Origin: Streptomyces atratus
GTDB lineage: Bacteria > Actinomycetota > Actinomycetes > Streptomycetales > Streptomycetaceae
Direction: 5' to 3'
Assembly (NCBI RefSeq): GCF_900119365.1
Contig: NZ_FPJO01000014.1
Coordinates: 122,547-186,546 of the forward strand
DNA: 64,000 bases
The notes beneath the pieces are model-generated. The model was not told the origin of the DNA. It did not search any database and saw nothing but the letters and a program-made list of their open reading frames with translations. The position numbers and the translations under genes were made by a program. This document shows positions 1 through 8,991 of this stretch, in pieces (positions within the stretch are counted from its first letter, which is position 1; every line of letters begins with the position of its first letter).

Positions 1-2479
1 TGCGCAGCCGCGCCTCCTCCTCGGCCTGCCTGCGGAGCCTGGCCTGCTCGGCCTCGCGGGCCGCTTCCTCGGCCTCTCGCCGGACCCGCTCCTCCTCGGC
101 CACCCGGCGGGCTTCCTCGGCCCGCTGCCGGGCCTCCTCCGCCTGGCGTTCGGCCTCGCGCCGGCGGGCCTCCTCCAGCTCGCGGGCCTTGCGCTCCTCC
201 TCCTCGGCACGGAGCTTGGCGAGCTGTTCCTGCCGCTCGCGCTCCAGCCGCTCCTCCTCGGCCTTGCGGGCCGCCTCTTCCTCGGCCTTGCGCCTGGCCT
301 CCTCCTCGGCCGCCTTGCGCGCCTCCTCCTGGGCCTTGATCTCGGCCTCGGAGAGCGGCAGGAGCTGGTCGAGCCGGTGACGTACGACCGTGGTGATCGC
401 CTCCGGTTCCTGGCCCGCGTCCACGACCAGGTAGCGGGTCGGGTCGGCCGCGGCCAGGGTCAGGAAGCCGGACCGCACCCGGGCGTGGAACTCCGGCGGC
501 TCGGACTCCAGCCGGTCGGGCGCCTCGGTGAACCGTTCCCGTGCGGTCTTGGGATCGACGTCCAGCAGCACCGTCAGATGCGGTACGAGCCCGCTCGTCG
601 CCCAGCGCGAGATCCGGGCGATCTCGGTCGGGGAGAGGTCGCGGCCCGCGCCCTGGTAGGCGACGGACGAGTCGATGTAGCGGTCGGAGATGACGATCGC
701 ACCGCGCTCCAGCGCCGGGCGGACGACCGAGTCGACGTGCTCGGCGCGGTCGGCGGCGTACAGCAGCGCCTCGGCCCGGTTGGACAGCCCGGCCGACGAG
801 ACGTCGAGCAGGATCGAGCGCAGCCGCTTGCCGACCGGCGTCGCGCCCGGCTCGCGGGTGACGACGACCTCGTGGCCCTTGGCGCGGATCCACTCGGCGA
901 GCGCCTCGACCTGGGTGGACTTGCCCGCGCCGTCGCCGCCCTCCAGGGCGATGAAGAATCCGGTCGCGGCGGGGGCGACGGCCGGGTCGCCGCCGCGCAG
1001 CGCCTCGCGCAGATCGCGGCGCAGCGGCACTCCCGAGCGGTCGTCCGTCTTGGCGAGGACGATCACGGCGACCGGCAGCAGCAGCGCGCCGATCAGCATC
1101 AGGGCGAACGCCGCTCCGCCGTGCTCGAAGACGAAGTCGCCCGAGACCAGCCGGTGGGTGCCGATCGCGGCGGCCAGCAGCGGGCCCGCGAGCGCGCCGA
1201 GCGCGACGAGGACCCGTACGACGGCCTGGAGGTGCTCGGTGGTCCTGGCCCGGCGGGACTCCTCGGTCTCCTGGTCGACCAGGACATGACCGGTGTGGGC
1301 GGCGACGCCCGCCGCGTATCCGGCGAGCACCGCGATCATCAGCACGGTCGCCGTGTCCGGCACCAGGCCCATGGCGAGCAGCGCGATACCGGTGACGGCG
1401 GTGGCCAGAGCGAGCAGCCGGCGCCGCGACAGGGCGGGCAGCACCTTCCCCGCGGTCCGGATGCCGACTCCCGTGGCACCGGTCAGGGCGAGGATCAGCA
1501 GCGCGAGGGTGACGGGTCCGCCGCCCAGGTCGGCGGCGTGCAGCACCGAGACCGCGGCAGCGGCGGCGATGGCCCCGGCGACCGCGGCCGACGCGCCAAT
1601 GATCAGCGGGACGGCTCCGGTGCGGCCCCGGTCGGGTCCGCCGCCGGTCGACGGCCGCCGCAGGCCCTCCAGCGGCGAGCGCGGGCGGGGGGTCTGCGTA
1701 CCGGGCAGTTCCAGGAAGTACAGGGTGGAGATCGACGCCGAGAACAGCCCGGCCGCGACGTACGAGCCGAGGGCCGCCTGGTGGATCGAGAACCACTCGA
1801 GGCCCGAGCCCAGCAGGTTGCCGACGAGGGTGGCGATCAGCAGGACGGCCGCCGCGACCGGGATCGCGGCGAAGTCGGTACGGATGGAGAGCCGGCGCAG
1901 TGCGTCGAGGTGGTCGGGCAGCGGGCGTACCGCGGCGCCCTCGGGGGGCGGGGCGGGCAGCAGCGCGGGAGCGGCGCCGTCCTTGGCGACCGTCCACAGC
2001 CGCTCGGCCGCGCCGACGACGAAGACGGTGATGAGGATCATCATGAGTGCCTTGTCGGGCATCCAGTCGATCCACAGCGGTGCGACGACCAGCAGCGCGA
2101 GCCGCAGACCGTCCGTCCCGATCATCAGCCACCGCCGGTCCAGCGGTCCTCCGGGCGCGGTGAGCGTCGTCAGCGGCCCCAGGAGTACGGCTCCGAAGAG
2201 CAGGGTGGCAAGGATCCGGGCACCGAACACCGCGGCGACGGCAAAGGCCGCACCTCGGTACCCGGCTCCGAATGAGCCCCCCAGGACCGCCGCTTGCAGC
2301 GACATCAGCACCAGCACGAGAAGGGCGAGTGCGTCGCCGGTACTGCCGACGAGCTGCGCGCTCCACAACCGCTTCAGCGGGGGAACACGCAACAGGGCTC
2401 GTACGGCGCGCTCGCGTGAGTCTGCGGCAAGTGTGTCGGAGGTGGGGCTCACGACCGTTGGCTGCTCGGCTCGCGTCAT
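1..2479 (-). CDS. tmk: Thymidylate kinase fused to an N-terminal MFS-like membrane domain (3' end outside window)
   Basis: Phosphorylates dTMP to dTDP in DNA precursor synthesis. Read from ATG at 2479, the first ~490 residues are hydrophobic and resemble a 10-12 helix major-facilitator domain. A thymidylate kinase domain follows, with P-loop GGDGAGKST at about residues 513-521, a TREPGATP segment and the DRYIDSS motif. From about residue 715 to the window edge (residue 826) the chain is a nearly uninterrupted Glu/Arg/Ala-rich coiled coil, and the C-terminus lies outside the window. Ordinary Tmk is ~210 aa; the membrane-kinase-coiled-coil fusion is characteristic of Streptomyces. It lies downstream of topA on the same strand but behind a strong hairpin, so is probably transcribed separately. 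The kinase assignment is firm. The role of the membrane domain is unknown. Confidence 0.93.
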   Translation of the reverse strand, partial: MTRAEQPTVVSPTSDTLAADSRERAVRALLRVPPLKRLWSAQLVGSTGDALALLVLVLMSLQAAVLGGSFGAGYRGAAFAVAAVFGARILATLLFGAVLLGPLTTLTAPGGPLDRRWLMIGTDGLRLALLVVAPLWIDWMPDKALMMILITVFVVGAAERLWTVAKDGAAPALLPAPPPEGAAVRPLPDHLDALRRLSIRTDFAAIPVAAAVLLIATLVGNLLGSGLEWFSIHQAALGSYVAAGLFSASISTLYFLELPGTQTPRPRSPLEGLRRPSTGGGPDRGRTGAVPLIIGASAAVAGAIAAAAAVSVLHAADLGGGPVTLALLILALTGATGVGIRTAGKVLPALSRRRLLALATAVTGIALLAMGLVPDTATVLMIAVLAGYAAGVAAHTGHVLVDQETEESRRARTTEHLQAVVRVLVALGALAGPLLAAAIGTHRLVSGDFVFEHGGAAFALMLIGALLLPVAVIVLAKTDDRSGVPLRRDLREALRGGDPAVAPAATGFFIALEGGDGAGKSTQVEALAEWIRAKGHEVVVTREPGATPVGKRLRSILLDVSSAGLSNRAEALLYAADRAEHVDSVVRPALERGAIVISDRYIDSSVAYQGAGRDLSPTEIARISRWATSGLVPHLTVLLDVDPKTARERFTEAPDRLESEPPEFHARVRSGFLTLAAADPTRYLVVDAGQEPEAITTVVRHRLDQLLPLSEAEIKAQEEARKAAEEEARRKAEEEAARKAEEERLERERQEQLAKLRAEEEERKARELEEARRREAERQAEEARQRAEEARRVAEEERVRREAEEAAREAEQARLRRQAEEEARLR

Positions 2480-2585
2480 CCGCCCAGCCTATCCGGAGCG
2501 GCGGGGTCCCCGGAGGCCCCGTCCGAACATTTGGGCGCCCGAGCCGTCCCGGCACTTACGGCCCACCCCCCGGAGCCCGCGCGAA

Positions 2586-2622
2586 CGCCGGAGGGGGCCG
2601 GATCACCCGGCCCCCTCCGGCG
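2586..2622 (-). terminator. Hairpin terminator of topA
   Basis: Perfect 16-bp arms (2586-2601 and 2607-2622) with a 5-nt loop begin about 40 nt past the topA stop, between topA and tmk. There is no clear U-tract, which is common for streptomycete terminators. Confidence 0.65.
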
Positions 2623-2663
2623 TACTCGACGCGTACCGCTCAGTACTGCGCCCGGTCCTCCGC

Positions 2664-5531
2664 TCAGTCCTCGACGGACGACGACGCCGTAGCCGCCTTC
2701 TTCGCCGCGGTTGCCTTCTTGGCGGTCGTCTTCTTCGCGGCCGTCGTCTTCTTCGCCGCGGTCTTCTTGGCCCCCGCCGTGGTCTTCTTGGCAGCGGTCT
2801 TCTTCGCGGCCGTCGACGACTTCTTGGCCGGGGCCTTCTTCGCCGTCTTCTTCTTGGCGGGCCCCTTGGCACGCTTCTCGGCGAGCAGCTCGTAGCCGCG
2901 CTCCGGCGTGATGTCCTCGACGCTGTCGCCGGTGCGCAGCGTCGCGTTGGTCTCGCCGTCGGTGACGTACGCGCCGAAGCGGCCGTCCTTGACCACGACC
3001 GGAGCCCCGCTCACCGGGTCCGTGCCCAGTTCCTTCAGCGGCGGCTTGGCAGCGGCCCGGCCGCGCTGCTTGGGCTGGGCGTAGATCGCGAGGGCCTCTT
3101 CGAGGGTGATGTCGAACAGCTGGTCCTCGGAGGTGAGCGACCGCGAGTCCGTGCCCTTCTTCAGGTACGGGCCGTAGCGGCCGTTCTGCGCGGTGATCTC
3201 GACACCCTCGGCGTCCTCGCCGACGACGCGCGGCAGCGACATCAGCCTGAGCGCGTCGGCCAGCGTCACCGTGTCCAGGGACATGGTCTTGAAGAGCGAG
3301 GCGGTCCGCGGCTTCACCGCGTTCTTGCCGGTCTTCGGGGTGCCCTCGGGCAGCACCTCGGTGACGTACGGCCCGTAACGCCCGTCCCTGGCGATGATCT
3401 GGTGGCCGGTGACCGGGTCCGCGCCGAGCTCGAAGTCGCCGCTCGGCTTGGCCAGCAGCTCCTCCGCGTACTCCACGGACAGCTCGTCGGGCGCCAGGTC
3501 CTCCGGCACGTCCGCGCGCTGGTGGCCCTCGGCGTCCTTCTCACCGCGCTCGATGTACGGGCCGTAGCGGCCGACGCGGAGCTTGATGTCGTTGCCGACG
3601 GGGAAGGAGGAGATCTCCCGTGCGTCGATCGCACCGAGATCGGTGACCAGATCCTTCAGACCGCCGAGGTGGTCGCCGTCGCCGTTGCCCGCGTCGGAGG
3701 CCGCGCCCGCGCCCGCCGTGTCGTCGTCGCCCGCGCCGAAGTAGAAGCGCTTGAGCCACGGCACGGACTGGGCCTCACCGCGCGCGATGCGGTCGAGGTC
3801 GTCCTCCATCTTCGCGGTGAAGTCGTAGTCGACGAGCCGGCCGAAGTGCTTCTCCAGCAGGTTGACCACGGCGAAGGAGAGGAACGACGGAACGAGCGCC
3901 GTGCCCTTCTTGAAGACGTAGCCGCGGTCCAGGATCGTGCCGATGATCGACGCGTACGTCGACGGGCGGCCGATCTCGCGCTCTTCGAGCTCCTTGACCA
4001 GCGAGGCCTCGGTGTAGCGGGCCGGCGGCTTGGTGGCGTGTCCGTCGGCCGAGATCTCCTCGGCCGACAGCGCGTCGCCCTCGGCGACCTGCGGCAGGCG
4101 CCGCTCGCGGTCGTCGAGCTCGGCGTTCGGGTCGTCGGCGCCCTCGACGTACGCCTTCATGAAGCCGTGGAAGGTGATCGTCTTGCCGGACGCGGAGAAC
4201 TCGGCGTCCCGGCCGTCACTCGCCCGGCCACCGATCTTGACGGTGACGGAGTTGCCGACCGCGTCCTTCATCTGGGAGGCGACGGTCCGCTTCCAGATCA
4301 GCTCGTACAGCCGGAACTGGTCGCCGCTCAGGCCGGTCTCGGCGGGCGTGCGGAAGCGGTCGCCGGAGGGGCGGATCGCCTCGTGCGCCTCCTGCGCGTT
4401 CTTGACCTTCCCGGCGTACGTGCGCGGCTTCTCCGGCAGGTAGTCGGCGCCGTAGAGCTGGGTGACCTGCGCCCGGGCCGCGGCGACCGCGGTGTCCGAG
4501 AGGGTCGTGGAGTCGGTACGCATGTAGGTGATGAAGCCGTTCTCGTACAGCTTCTGCGCGACCTGCATGGTGGCCTTGGCCCCGAAGCCCAGCTTCCGGC
4601 TCGCCTCCTGCTGGAGGGTCGTCGTACGGAACGGGGCGTACGGGGAGCGGCGGTACGGCTTCGACTCGACGGACCGTACGGCGAACGTGGCGTCGGCGAG
4701 CGCGGCGGCCAGGGCGCGGGCGTTCGTCTCGTCCAGGTGCAGCACCTGGCCGGAGCCGGGCTTCAGCTGCCCGTCCGGGCCGAAGTCGCGGCCCTGGGCG
4801 ATGCGGCGGCCGTCGACCGTGCTCAGGCGGGCGGCAAGGCTCGACGGGTCGGAGGCGCCCCCGGGGCGGCCGGTGGCGAAGGTGCCGGTGAGGTCCCAGT
4901 ACTCGGCGGAACGGAAGGCGATGCGCTCGCGCTCCCGCTCGACGACGAGCCGGGTCGCCACGGACTGGACACGGCCGGCCGACAGCCGCGGCATGACCTT
5001 CTTCCACAGGACCGGCGAGACCTCGTAGCCGTAGAGGCGGTCGAGGATGCGGCGGGTCTCCTGGGCGTCGACCATGCGCTGGTTGAGCTCGCGCGGGTTG
5101 GCGACGGCGGCCCGGATCGCGTCCTTGGTGATCTCGTGGAACACCATCCGGTGGACCGGGACCTTGGGCTTCAGGACTTCCTGCAGGTGCCACGCGATGG
5201 CTTCGCCCTCGCGGTCCTCATCGGTGGCGAGGAAGAGTTCGTCGGACTCGGCCAGCAGCTGCTTGAGCTTCCTGACCTGCGCTTTCTTGTCCGCGTTGAC
5301 GACATATACGGGCTGGAAGTCATGCTCGACGTCGACGCCGAGCCGACGGACCTCGCCGGTGTACTCGTCCGGAACCTCTGCGGCGCCGTTCGGCAGGTCG
5401 CGGATGTGCCCGACGCTCGCCTCGACGACGTATCCGGGGCCGAGGTAGCCCTTGATCGTCTTCGCCTTGGCAGGCGACTCGACGATGACGAGTCGGCGGC
5501 CGCCCTGTGCGGTCTCGCTGGTCGGGGACAA
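2664..5531 (-). CDS. topA: DNA topoisomerase I
   Basis: Type IA topoisomerase that relaxes negative supercoils. The N-terminal Toprim domain has VIVESPAKAKTI and the acidic DEDREGEA motif. The catalytic tyrosine is in FITYMRTDS (about Tyr336). Four C-terminal GRYGPY-type repeats replace zinc fingers, followed by a Lys/Ala-rich tail (AKKTA-type repeats) that in Streptomyces TopA is known to aid DNA binding and processivity. The TTG at 5531 (protein LSPTSETAQ...) is preferred because GGAG lies 12 nt upstream; an ATG at 5567 in the same frame is an alternative. About 955 aa, normal for the genus. A TTGACA -35-like element is present on the minus strand at 5635-5640, but its spacing to any -10 is poor. 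Confidence 0.97.
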   Translation of the reverse strand: MSPTSETAQGGRRLVIVESPAKAKTIKGYLGPGYVVEASVGHIRDLPNGAAEVPDEYTGEVRRLGVDVEHDFQPVYVVNADKKAQVRKLKQLLAESDELFLATDEDREGEAIAWHLQEVLKPKVPVHRMVFHEITKDAIRAAVANPRELNQRMVDAQETRRILDRLYGYEVSPVLWKKVMPRLSAGRVQSVATRLVVERERERIAFRSAEYWDLTGTFATGRPGGASDPSSLAARLSTVDGRRIAQGRDFGPDGQLKPGSGQVLHLDETNARALAAALADATFAVRSVESKPYRRSPYAPFRTTTLQQEASRKLGFGAKATMQVAQKLYENGFITYMRTDSTTLSDTAVAAARAQVTQLYGADYLPEKPRTYAGKVKNAQEAHEAIRPSGDRFRTPAETGLSGDQFRLYELIWKRTVASQMKDAVGNSVTVKIGGRASDGRDAEFSASGKTITFHGFMKAYVEGADDPNAELDDRERRLPQVAEGDALSAEEISADGHATKPPARYTEASLVKELEEREIGRPSTYASIIGTILDRGYVFKKGTALVPSFLSFAVVNLLEKHFGRLVDYDFTAKMEDDLDRIARGEAQSVPWLKRFYFGAGDDDTAGAGAASDAGNGDGDHLGGLKDLVTDLGAIDAREISSFPVGNDIKLRVGRYGPYIERGEKDAEGHQRADVPEDLAPDELSVEYAEELLAKPSGDFELGADPVTGHQIIARDGRYGPYVTEVLPEGTPKTGKNAVKPRTASLFKTMSLDTVTLADALRLMSLPRVVGEDAEGVEITAQNGRYGPYLKKGTDSRSLTSEDQLFDITLEEALAIYAQPKQRGRAAAKPPLKELGTDPVSGAPVVVKDGRFGAYVTDGETNATLRTGDSVEDITPERGYELLAEKRAKGPAKKKTAKKAPAKKSSTAAKKTAAKKTTAGAKKTAAKKTTAAKKTTAKKATAAKKAATASSSVED

Positions 5532-5859
5532 CTTCGCTCTTCTCTCCGGTCGACGCTCGGTGGGCATCCGGGCAGCGCGATGACGCTGCCGACGGTGCTG
5601 TCGCTGCGGAGTGTGACGGTACAACCCGCCCCCGTGTCAAACGGCAAAAGCCCGCAACGGCCACTCGAACGGTAACCCGACTTCCGCCATTCCTGCCGCC
5701 CGGACCGTCCGGTACGCCGTGTGCGCGGTCGCTGCCTGCGGGTTTCCTGGTGCTCTTGCGCCACTGCGGGCCCCGGCGGCGGGCCGCGTGCGATGCGGGC
5801 GTGTTCCCCGCCACTGCCTGCCGTGTTCCGCGGTCCCGGCCGGGCCGGTGGGGAGTGGA

Positions 5860-6057
5860 TCAGATACGGGTGAAGCACCACACACCGAGGACGAGAAAAA
5901 GTACGCCGAACACAGTGGCGAGAGTGGCGGAGGCGACGGGGCTCACACCATGCGCCACCGGCGCGCGGTGCAGCACACGTGTCCCCGTCCACAGCAGCAG
6001 CGCGGCACCGAACAGCGCGAACGCCGCCCCGGCGAAGACCGCAGGTCCGCTCTCCAT
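5860..6057 (-). CDS. Small two-helix membrane protein
   Basis: A 65-residue protein starting MESGPAVFAGAAF, with two hydrophobic helices (about residues 5-22 and 42-62) joined by a short polar loop. The ATG at 6057 is preceded by AGGGAGG at 9 nt, which decides against an ATG 22 codons further upstream. No enzymatic motif is visible. A small membrane protein is commonly found beside topA in streptomycetes. Function unknown. Confidence 0.7.
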   Translation of the reverse strand: MESGPAVFAGAAFALFGAALLLWTGTRVLHRAPVAHGVSPVASATLATVFGVLFLVLGVWCFTRI

Positions 6058-6484
6058 GCCCGTACGCCTCCCTGTCCTGCCCGGCCGGGGCGGGTGCCCT
6101 CCGGTCCAGGGGGAGGCTGCCACCCGAGGGCGTCATCGACGCGAACCCCGGGTGAATGGCCGGATTCGCCTGCCTCCTCCCCGTCTCTCGGATATGGGGC
6201 GAGCGGGGGGCGAACACGGGGCGGGCGCCCCGGGCGCGGGCCGGCCGACGAGCCGATCCGGGCACCACCCGGAACCCTCGCCGCGCACCACCCGGAACCC
6301 TCGCCCGCGCATCATCCGGAATCCGCGGCCTCCACGACGCACCGGGCGGCGACGAGCCGGAAGCCCCTGATCGCGGCACCCCTTCTCTACGTACGGCGGT
6401 ACGCGCCCGAAAGGGAACGGAGCCCGGGATGACCGGCAGCACGACCGGCGCACCACCGGCCCTGCCGGACCGGCCCGGCGCCGA
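6058..6484. repeat. Gene-free stretch with a 21-bp direct repeat
   Basis: No convincing gene lies between the methyltransferase stop and the small membrane gene. The stretch holds two identical 21-bp units (6262-6282 and 6285-6305, core CACCCGGAACCC) 23 bp apart, and a degenerate third copy at 6309-6330. The remainder would be the leader/promoter of the minus-strand membrane gene. No known element was recognised. Confidence 0.55.
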
Positions 6485-7999
6485 TCAGCTCGCCGGAGGA
6501 ACCGGCTCCAGGAAGCCCTCCTCGACCAGCAGCCGGATCGCCTGCGGGGTCCGGTCACGCAGCAGCACCGGGTCCTCGTTCATCAACTGGGCGATCGCGT
6601 CCAGAATCCGGCCCGCGGGCAGCGACCCGTCGCACACACCCGCGAAGCCCGCGCCGACGGCGTCGACCTTCGTCGCACGCCGCATGCCCCGGTTCTGACG
6701 GAGCACCACATGCTCCGGGTCCTCCGCGCCCGGCAGGCCGACCTGCTCCTGCACGACCTCGGCTGCCAGGGTGAAGTGCCCGGTCAGAAGCGCCGCGTCG
6801 TCCTGCTCGCGAAGGTAGTCCTGACGGGCGAAGTGGGCCTCGACGGCCGGGCCGAGCGGCTGCTCCACCGCGTGCGGCCACTCCTCGATCACGACGGACG
6901 GATTACCGGCGGCGGCCGCGGCGGACTTGCGCAGGGTGATCCAGCCGAAGCCGACGCCCTTGGTCTTGCGGGCCTCGAACTCGTCCAGCCAGGCGTCGTA
7001 CCGCGCGGCGTACTCGGCGGGGTCCGAGCGGTGGTCGCCGCTGTCGCGCAGCCACAGCTCGGCGTACTGCGTGACGTCCTGGACCTCGCGCTGCACGATC
7101 CAGGCGTCGCAGCCGTACGGGACCCAGGAACCCAGCCGGCTCTGCCACTCCTCGCCCTCGACGTGCTGCCAGTTGGCGAGGAAGTGGGCGTATCCGCCCT
7201 CGTTCAGCCGGTCGCCCGTCTGCTGCACCAGGGTCCGGCACAGATCGTCGCCGCCCATGCCGCCGTCGCGGTAGGTGAGACGGGCACCGGGCGAGATGAC
7301 GAACGGGGGGTTGGACACGATCAGGTCGTACGTCTCGGCGCCGACCGGTTCGTACAGCGAGCCCTGGTGCAGCTCGGCCGGGGCGGCGCCGGACAGCGCG
7401 AGTGTCAGCCGGGTGAAGTCCAGCGCACGCGGGTTGAGGTCGGTGGCCGTGACCCGGGTGGCGTGCTGCGAGGCGTGCAGCGCCTGGATGCCGGAGCCCG
7501 TACCGATGTCGAGCGCGGAGGCGACAGGTGTACGGACGGTGATCCCGGCGAGCGTGGTGGACGCCCCGCCGACCCCCAGGACCACGCCCTCCTCGCGCGA
7601 ACCGATGCCGCCCGCGCCACCGACCGCACAGCCCAGGTCGGAGACGATGTACCAGTCCTGCCCCTCGGGCCCGCTGTACGGCCGTACATCGACCGTGGCC
7701 CGCACCTCTTCGCCGGCGTGGGTCACCCAGCCGTCCTCGACACACTCGGCCAGCGGGAGCGCGGCGCGGACCCGCTCGTACGGCACGGGGTGCTGGAGCA
7801 GGAAGAGCCGCACCAGCGTGTCGAGCGGGGAGTCGCCCCGGGTGGCGCGCAGCGCCGGGACCGTCTCACTGCGGGCGAGCGCGGCGTAGGCGGGCGCGCC
7901 GAGCAGGTCGAGGAGCCCGTCGGCGGTGAAGGCGGCGGCAAGCAGGGCTTCGCGGAGCCGGGGCGAACGGTCGGGCACGGGGAGACTGGTCGTACTCAC
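6485..7999 (-). CDS. Class I SAM-dependent methyltransferase (PrmC/HemK-like fold)
   Basis: A 504-aa protein whose middle has a SAM-binding loop (ALDIGTGSGIQALHAS) and an NPPF motif (IVSNPPFVISPG) typical of methyltransferases acting on amide or amino nitrogens of nucleobases or glutamine. The N-terminal ~150 residues resemble the extra domain of actinobacterial homologues, and ~170 C-terminal residues lack recognisable motifs. The substrate cannot be told from sequence; an rRNA/tRNA base or protein glutamine is plausible. It starts 49 nt upstream of the lipoprotein stop on the same strand, so the two may be co-transcribed. Confidence 0.85.
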   Translation of the reverse strand: MSTTSLPVPDRSPRLREALLAAAFTADGLLDLLGAPAYAALARSETVPALRATRGDSPLDTLVRLFLLQHPVPYERVRAALPLAECVEDGWVTHAGEEVRATVDVRPYSGPEGQDWYIVSDLGCAVGGAGGIGSREEGVVLGVGGASTTLAGITVRTPVASALDIGTGSGIQALHASQHATRVTATDLNPRALDFTRLTLALSGAAPAELHQGSLYEPVGAETYDLIVSNPPFVISPGARLTYRDGGMGGDDLCRTLVQQTGDRLNEGGYAHFLANWQHVEGEEWQSRLGSWVPYGCDAWIVQREVQDVTQYAELWLRDSGDHRSDPAEYAARYDAWLDEFEARKTKGVGFGWITLRKSAAAAAGNPSVVIEEWPHAVEQPLGPAVEAHFARQDYLREQDDAALLTGHFTLAAEVVQEQVGLPGAEDPEHVVLRQNRGMRRATKVDAVGAGFAGVCDGSLPAGRILDAIAQLMNEDPVLLRDRTPQAIRLLVEEGFLEPVPPAS

Positions 8000-8048
8000 C
8001 CACCCATTGTGGCCGCTCCCACTGACAACCGCTGCTGCCGCCGCCCGG

Positions 8049-8666
8049 TCACGACTTCTTGCTGGGCGAGGCGGAAGGCGCCGTGGACGGCGGCGTGGCG
8101 GACTTCGGCGGCACCGAGGCCGTCGGCTTCTGGCAGCCCTTCTGCTTCGCCATCGCGGTGCCGACCTCGCCGGACTGAAGCTTCTTCAACGCCTCGTCAC
8201 CACTGGTGCTGATCTTGTTCAGCTCGTCCGCGATGCCCTTGAGCCCGTCGGCGAACTTCGCCTGGTCCTTCGTTTCGAGGGCGTCGACCTTCTTCTGCAG
8301 GTTCGCGTACGCCGCGGAGGATGCTTCGAGCTCCTTCACGGCCTTCTTCTGCGTGGTCTCACCGCCGTCGACCGGCGGCGGGCCCGCGGATTCGACCGCC
8401 GCGCCCAGTGCCTTGTACGCCTGCGAGATCTGCTGGAAGGCGGCCGAGTCGGTCTTCTGGACGTCGGCGGGCTTGCTGTTGTCGGCGGTCTGCTGCTGGA
8501 TGGCGGCGTTGGCGTTGGCGATCTTCTGGAGCTGGGGCTGCACCTGGTCGCAGACCTTCTTGGCCCAGTCGTTCACCTTGTCGCTGTTGTCGTCGCTGCT
8601 GCAGCCCGACAGCGTAAGTACCAGTACCGCACCGCCGGACAGTGCGGCCGCAAGCTTCTTGTTCAC
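8049..8666 (-). CDS. Secreted lipoprotein of unknown function
   Basis: A 205-aa protein starting at GTG 8666 (VNKKLAAALS) with GGAAGGGA about 8 nt upstream. A type II signal peptide with lipobox LSGC is followed by a Ser/Asp-rich linker and a largely helical, Lys/Ala/Gln-rich mature domain (about residues 30-170). The C-terminal Ser/Pro/Thr-rich tail probably spans cell-wall material. Two mature-domain cysteines (VCDQV, KGCQK) could pair. Homologues are found at this site, next to hppA, in other streptomycetes. No catalytic motif. Confidence 0.8.
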   Translation of the reverse strand: MNKKLAAALSGGAVLVLTLSGCSSDDNSDKVNDWAKKVCDQVQPQLQKIANANAAIQQQTADNSKPADVQKTDSAAFQQISQAYKALGAAVESAGPPPVDGGETTQKKAVKELEASSAAYANLQKKVDALETKDQAKFADGLKGIADELNKISTSGDEALKKLQSGEVGTAMAKQKGCQKPTASVPPKSATPPSTAPSASPSKKS

Positions 8667-8902
8667 CGGATCGGTCCCTTCCAAGGCTCTCGGCCCCGGA
8701 ACTTACACGGCGAGCGCCCTCCGTCCGGGTGCCGGGTGTCCGATGAGTGGCCTTTTATAGCCATTTGCACCAAGGGAAATGAGGGAGATACAACTCACCC
8801 GCACAGCCCTCGGCACTCGGGAACACCTGCACGAGCAATCACGCGAACGGGGGACAGATCGGCGGCAGGTCAGCAGTGGACCGGCACGTCGGCCGAGATG
8901 CG

Positions 8903-8942
8903 GCCGGGCGGACGGTGCATCAGAATGCGCCGCCCGCCCGGC
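8903..8942 (-). terminator. Hairpin downstream of hppA
   Basis: 18-nt arms 8903-8920 and 8925-8942 with a 4-nt loop, pairing except for one mismatch and one G-U, about 50 nt beyond the hppA stop on the minus strand. The rest of the 325-bp gap 8667-8991 would contain the promoter of the lipoprotein gene; nothing else was recognised. Confidence 0.55.
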
Positions 8943-8991
8943 CATTGAGCCGAGGCCGGCTATGTACCGGCGCCCCGCCCCGGCAGCGGTG

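Noticed and set aside
377..2275. Long plus-strand open frame, 632 codons
   Set aside because: Antisense to tmk; composition is Gln/Arg/Gly-rich without motifs, a typical GC-rich shadow frame.
1293..5675. 1460-codon plus-strand open frame
   Set aside because: Antisense to tmk and topA, whose domains are unmistakable on the other strand.
5171..6442. 423-codon minus-strand frame over the topA 5' region
   Set aside because: It crosses topA in another frame and the small membrane gene; no domain.
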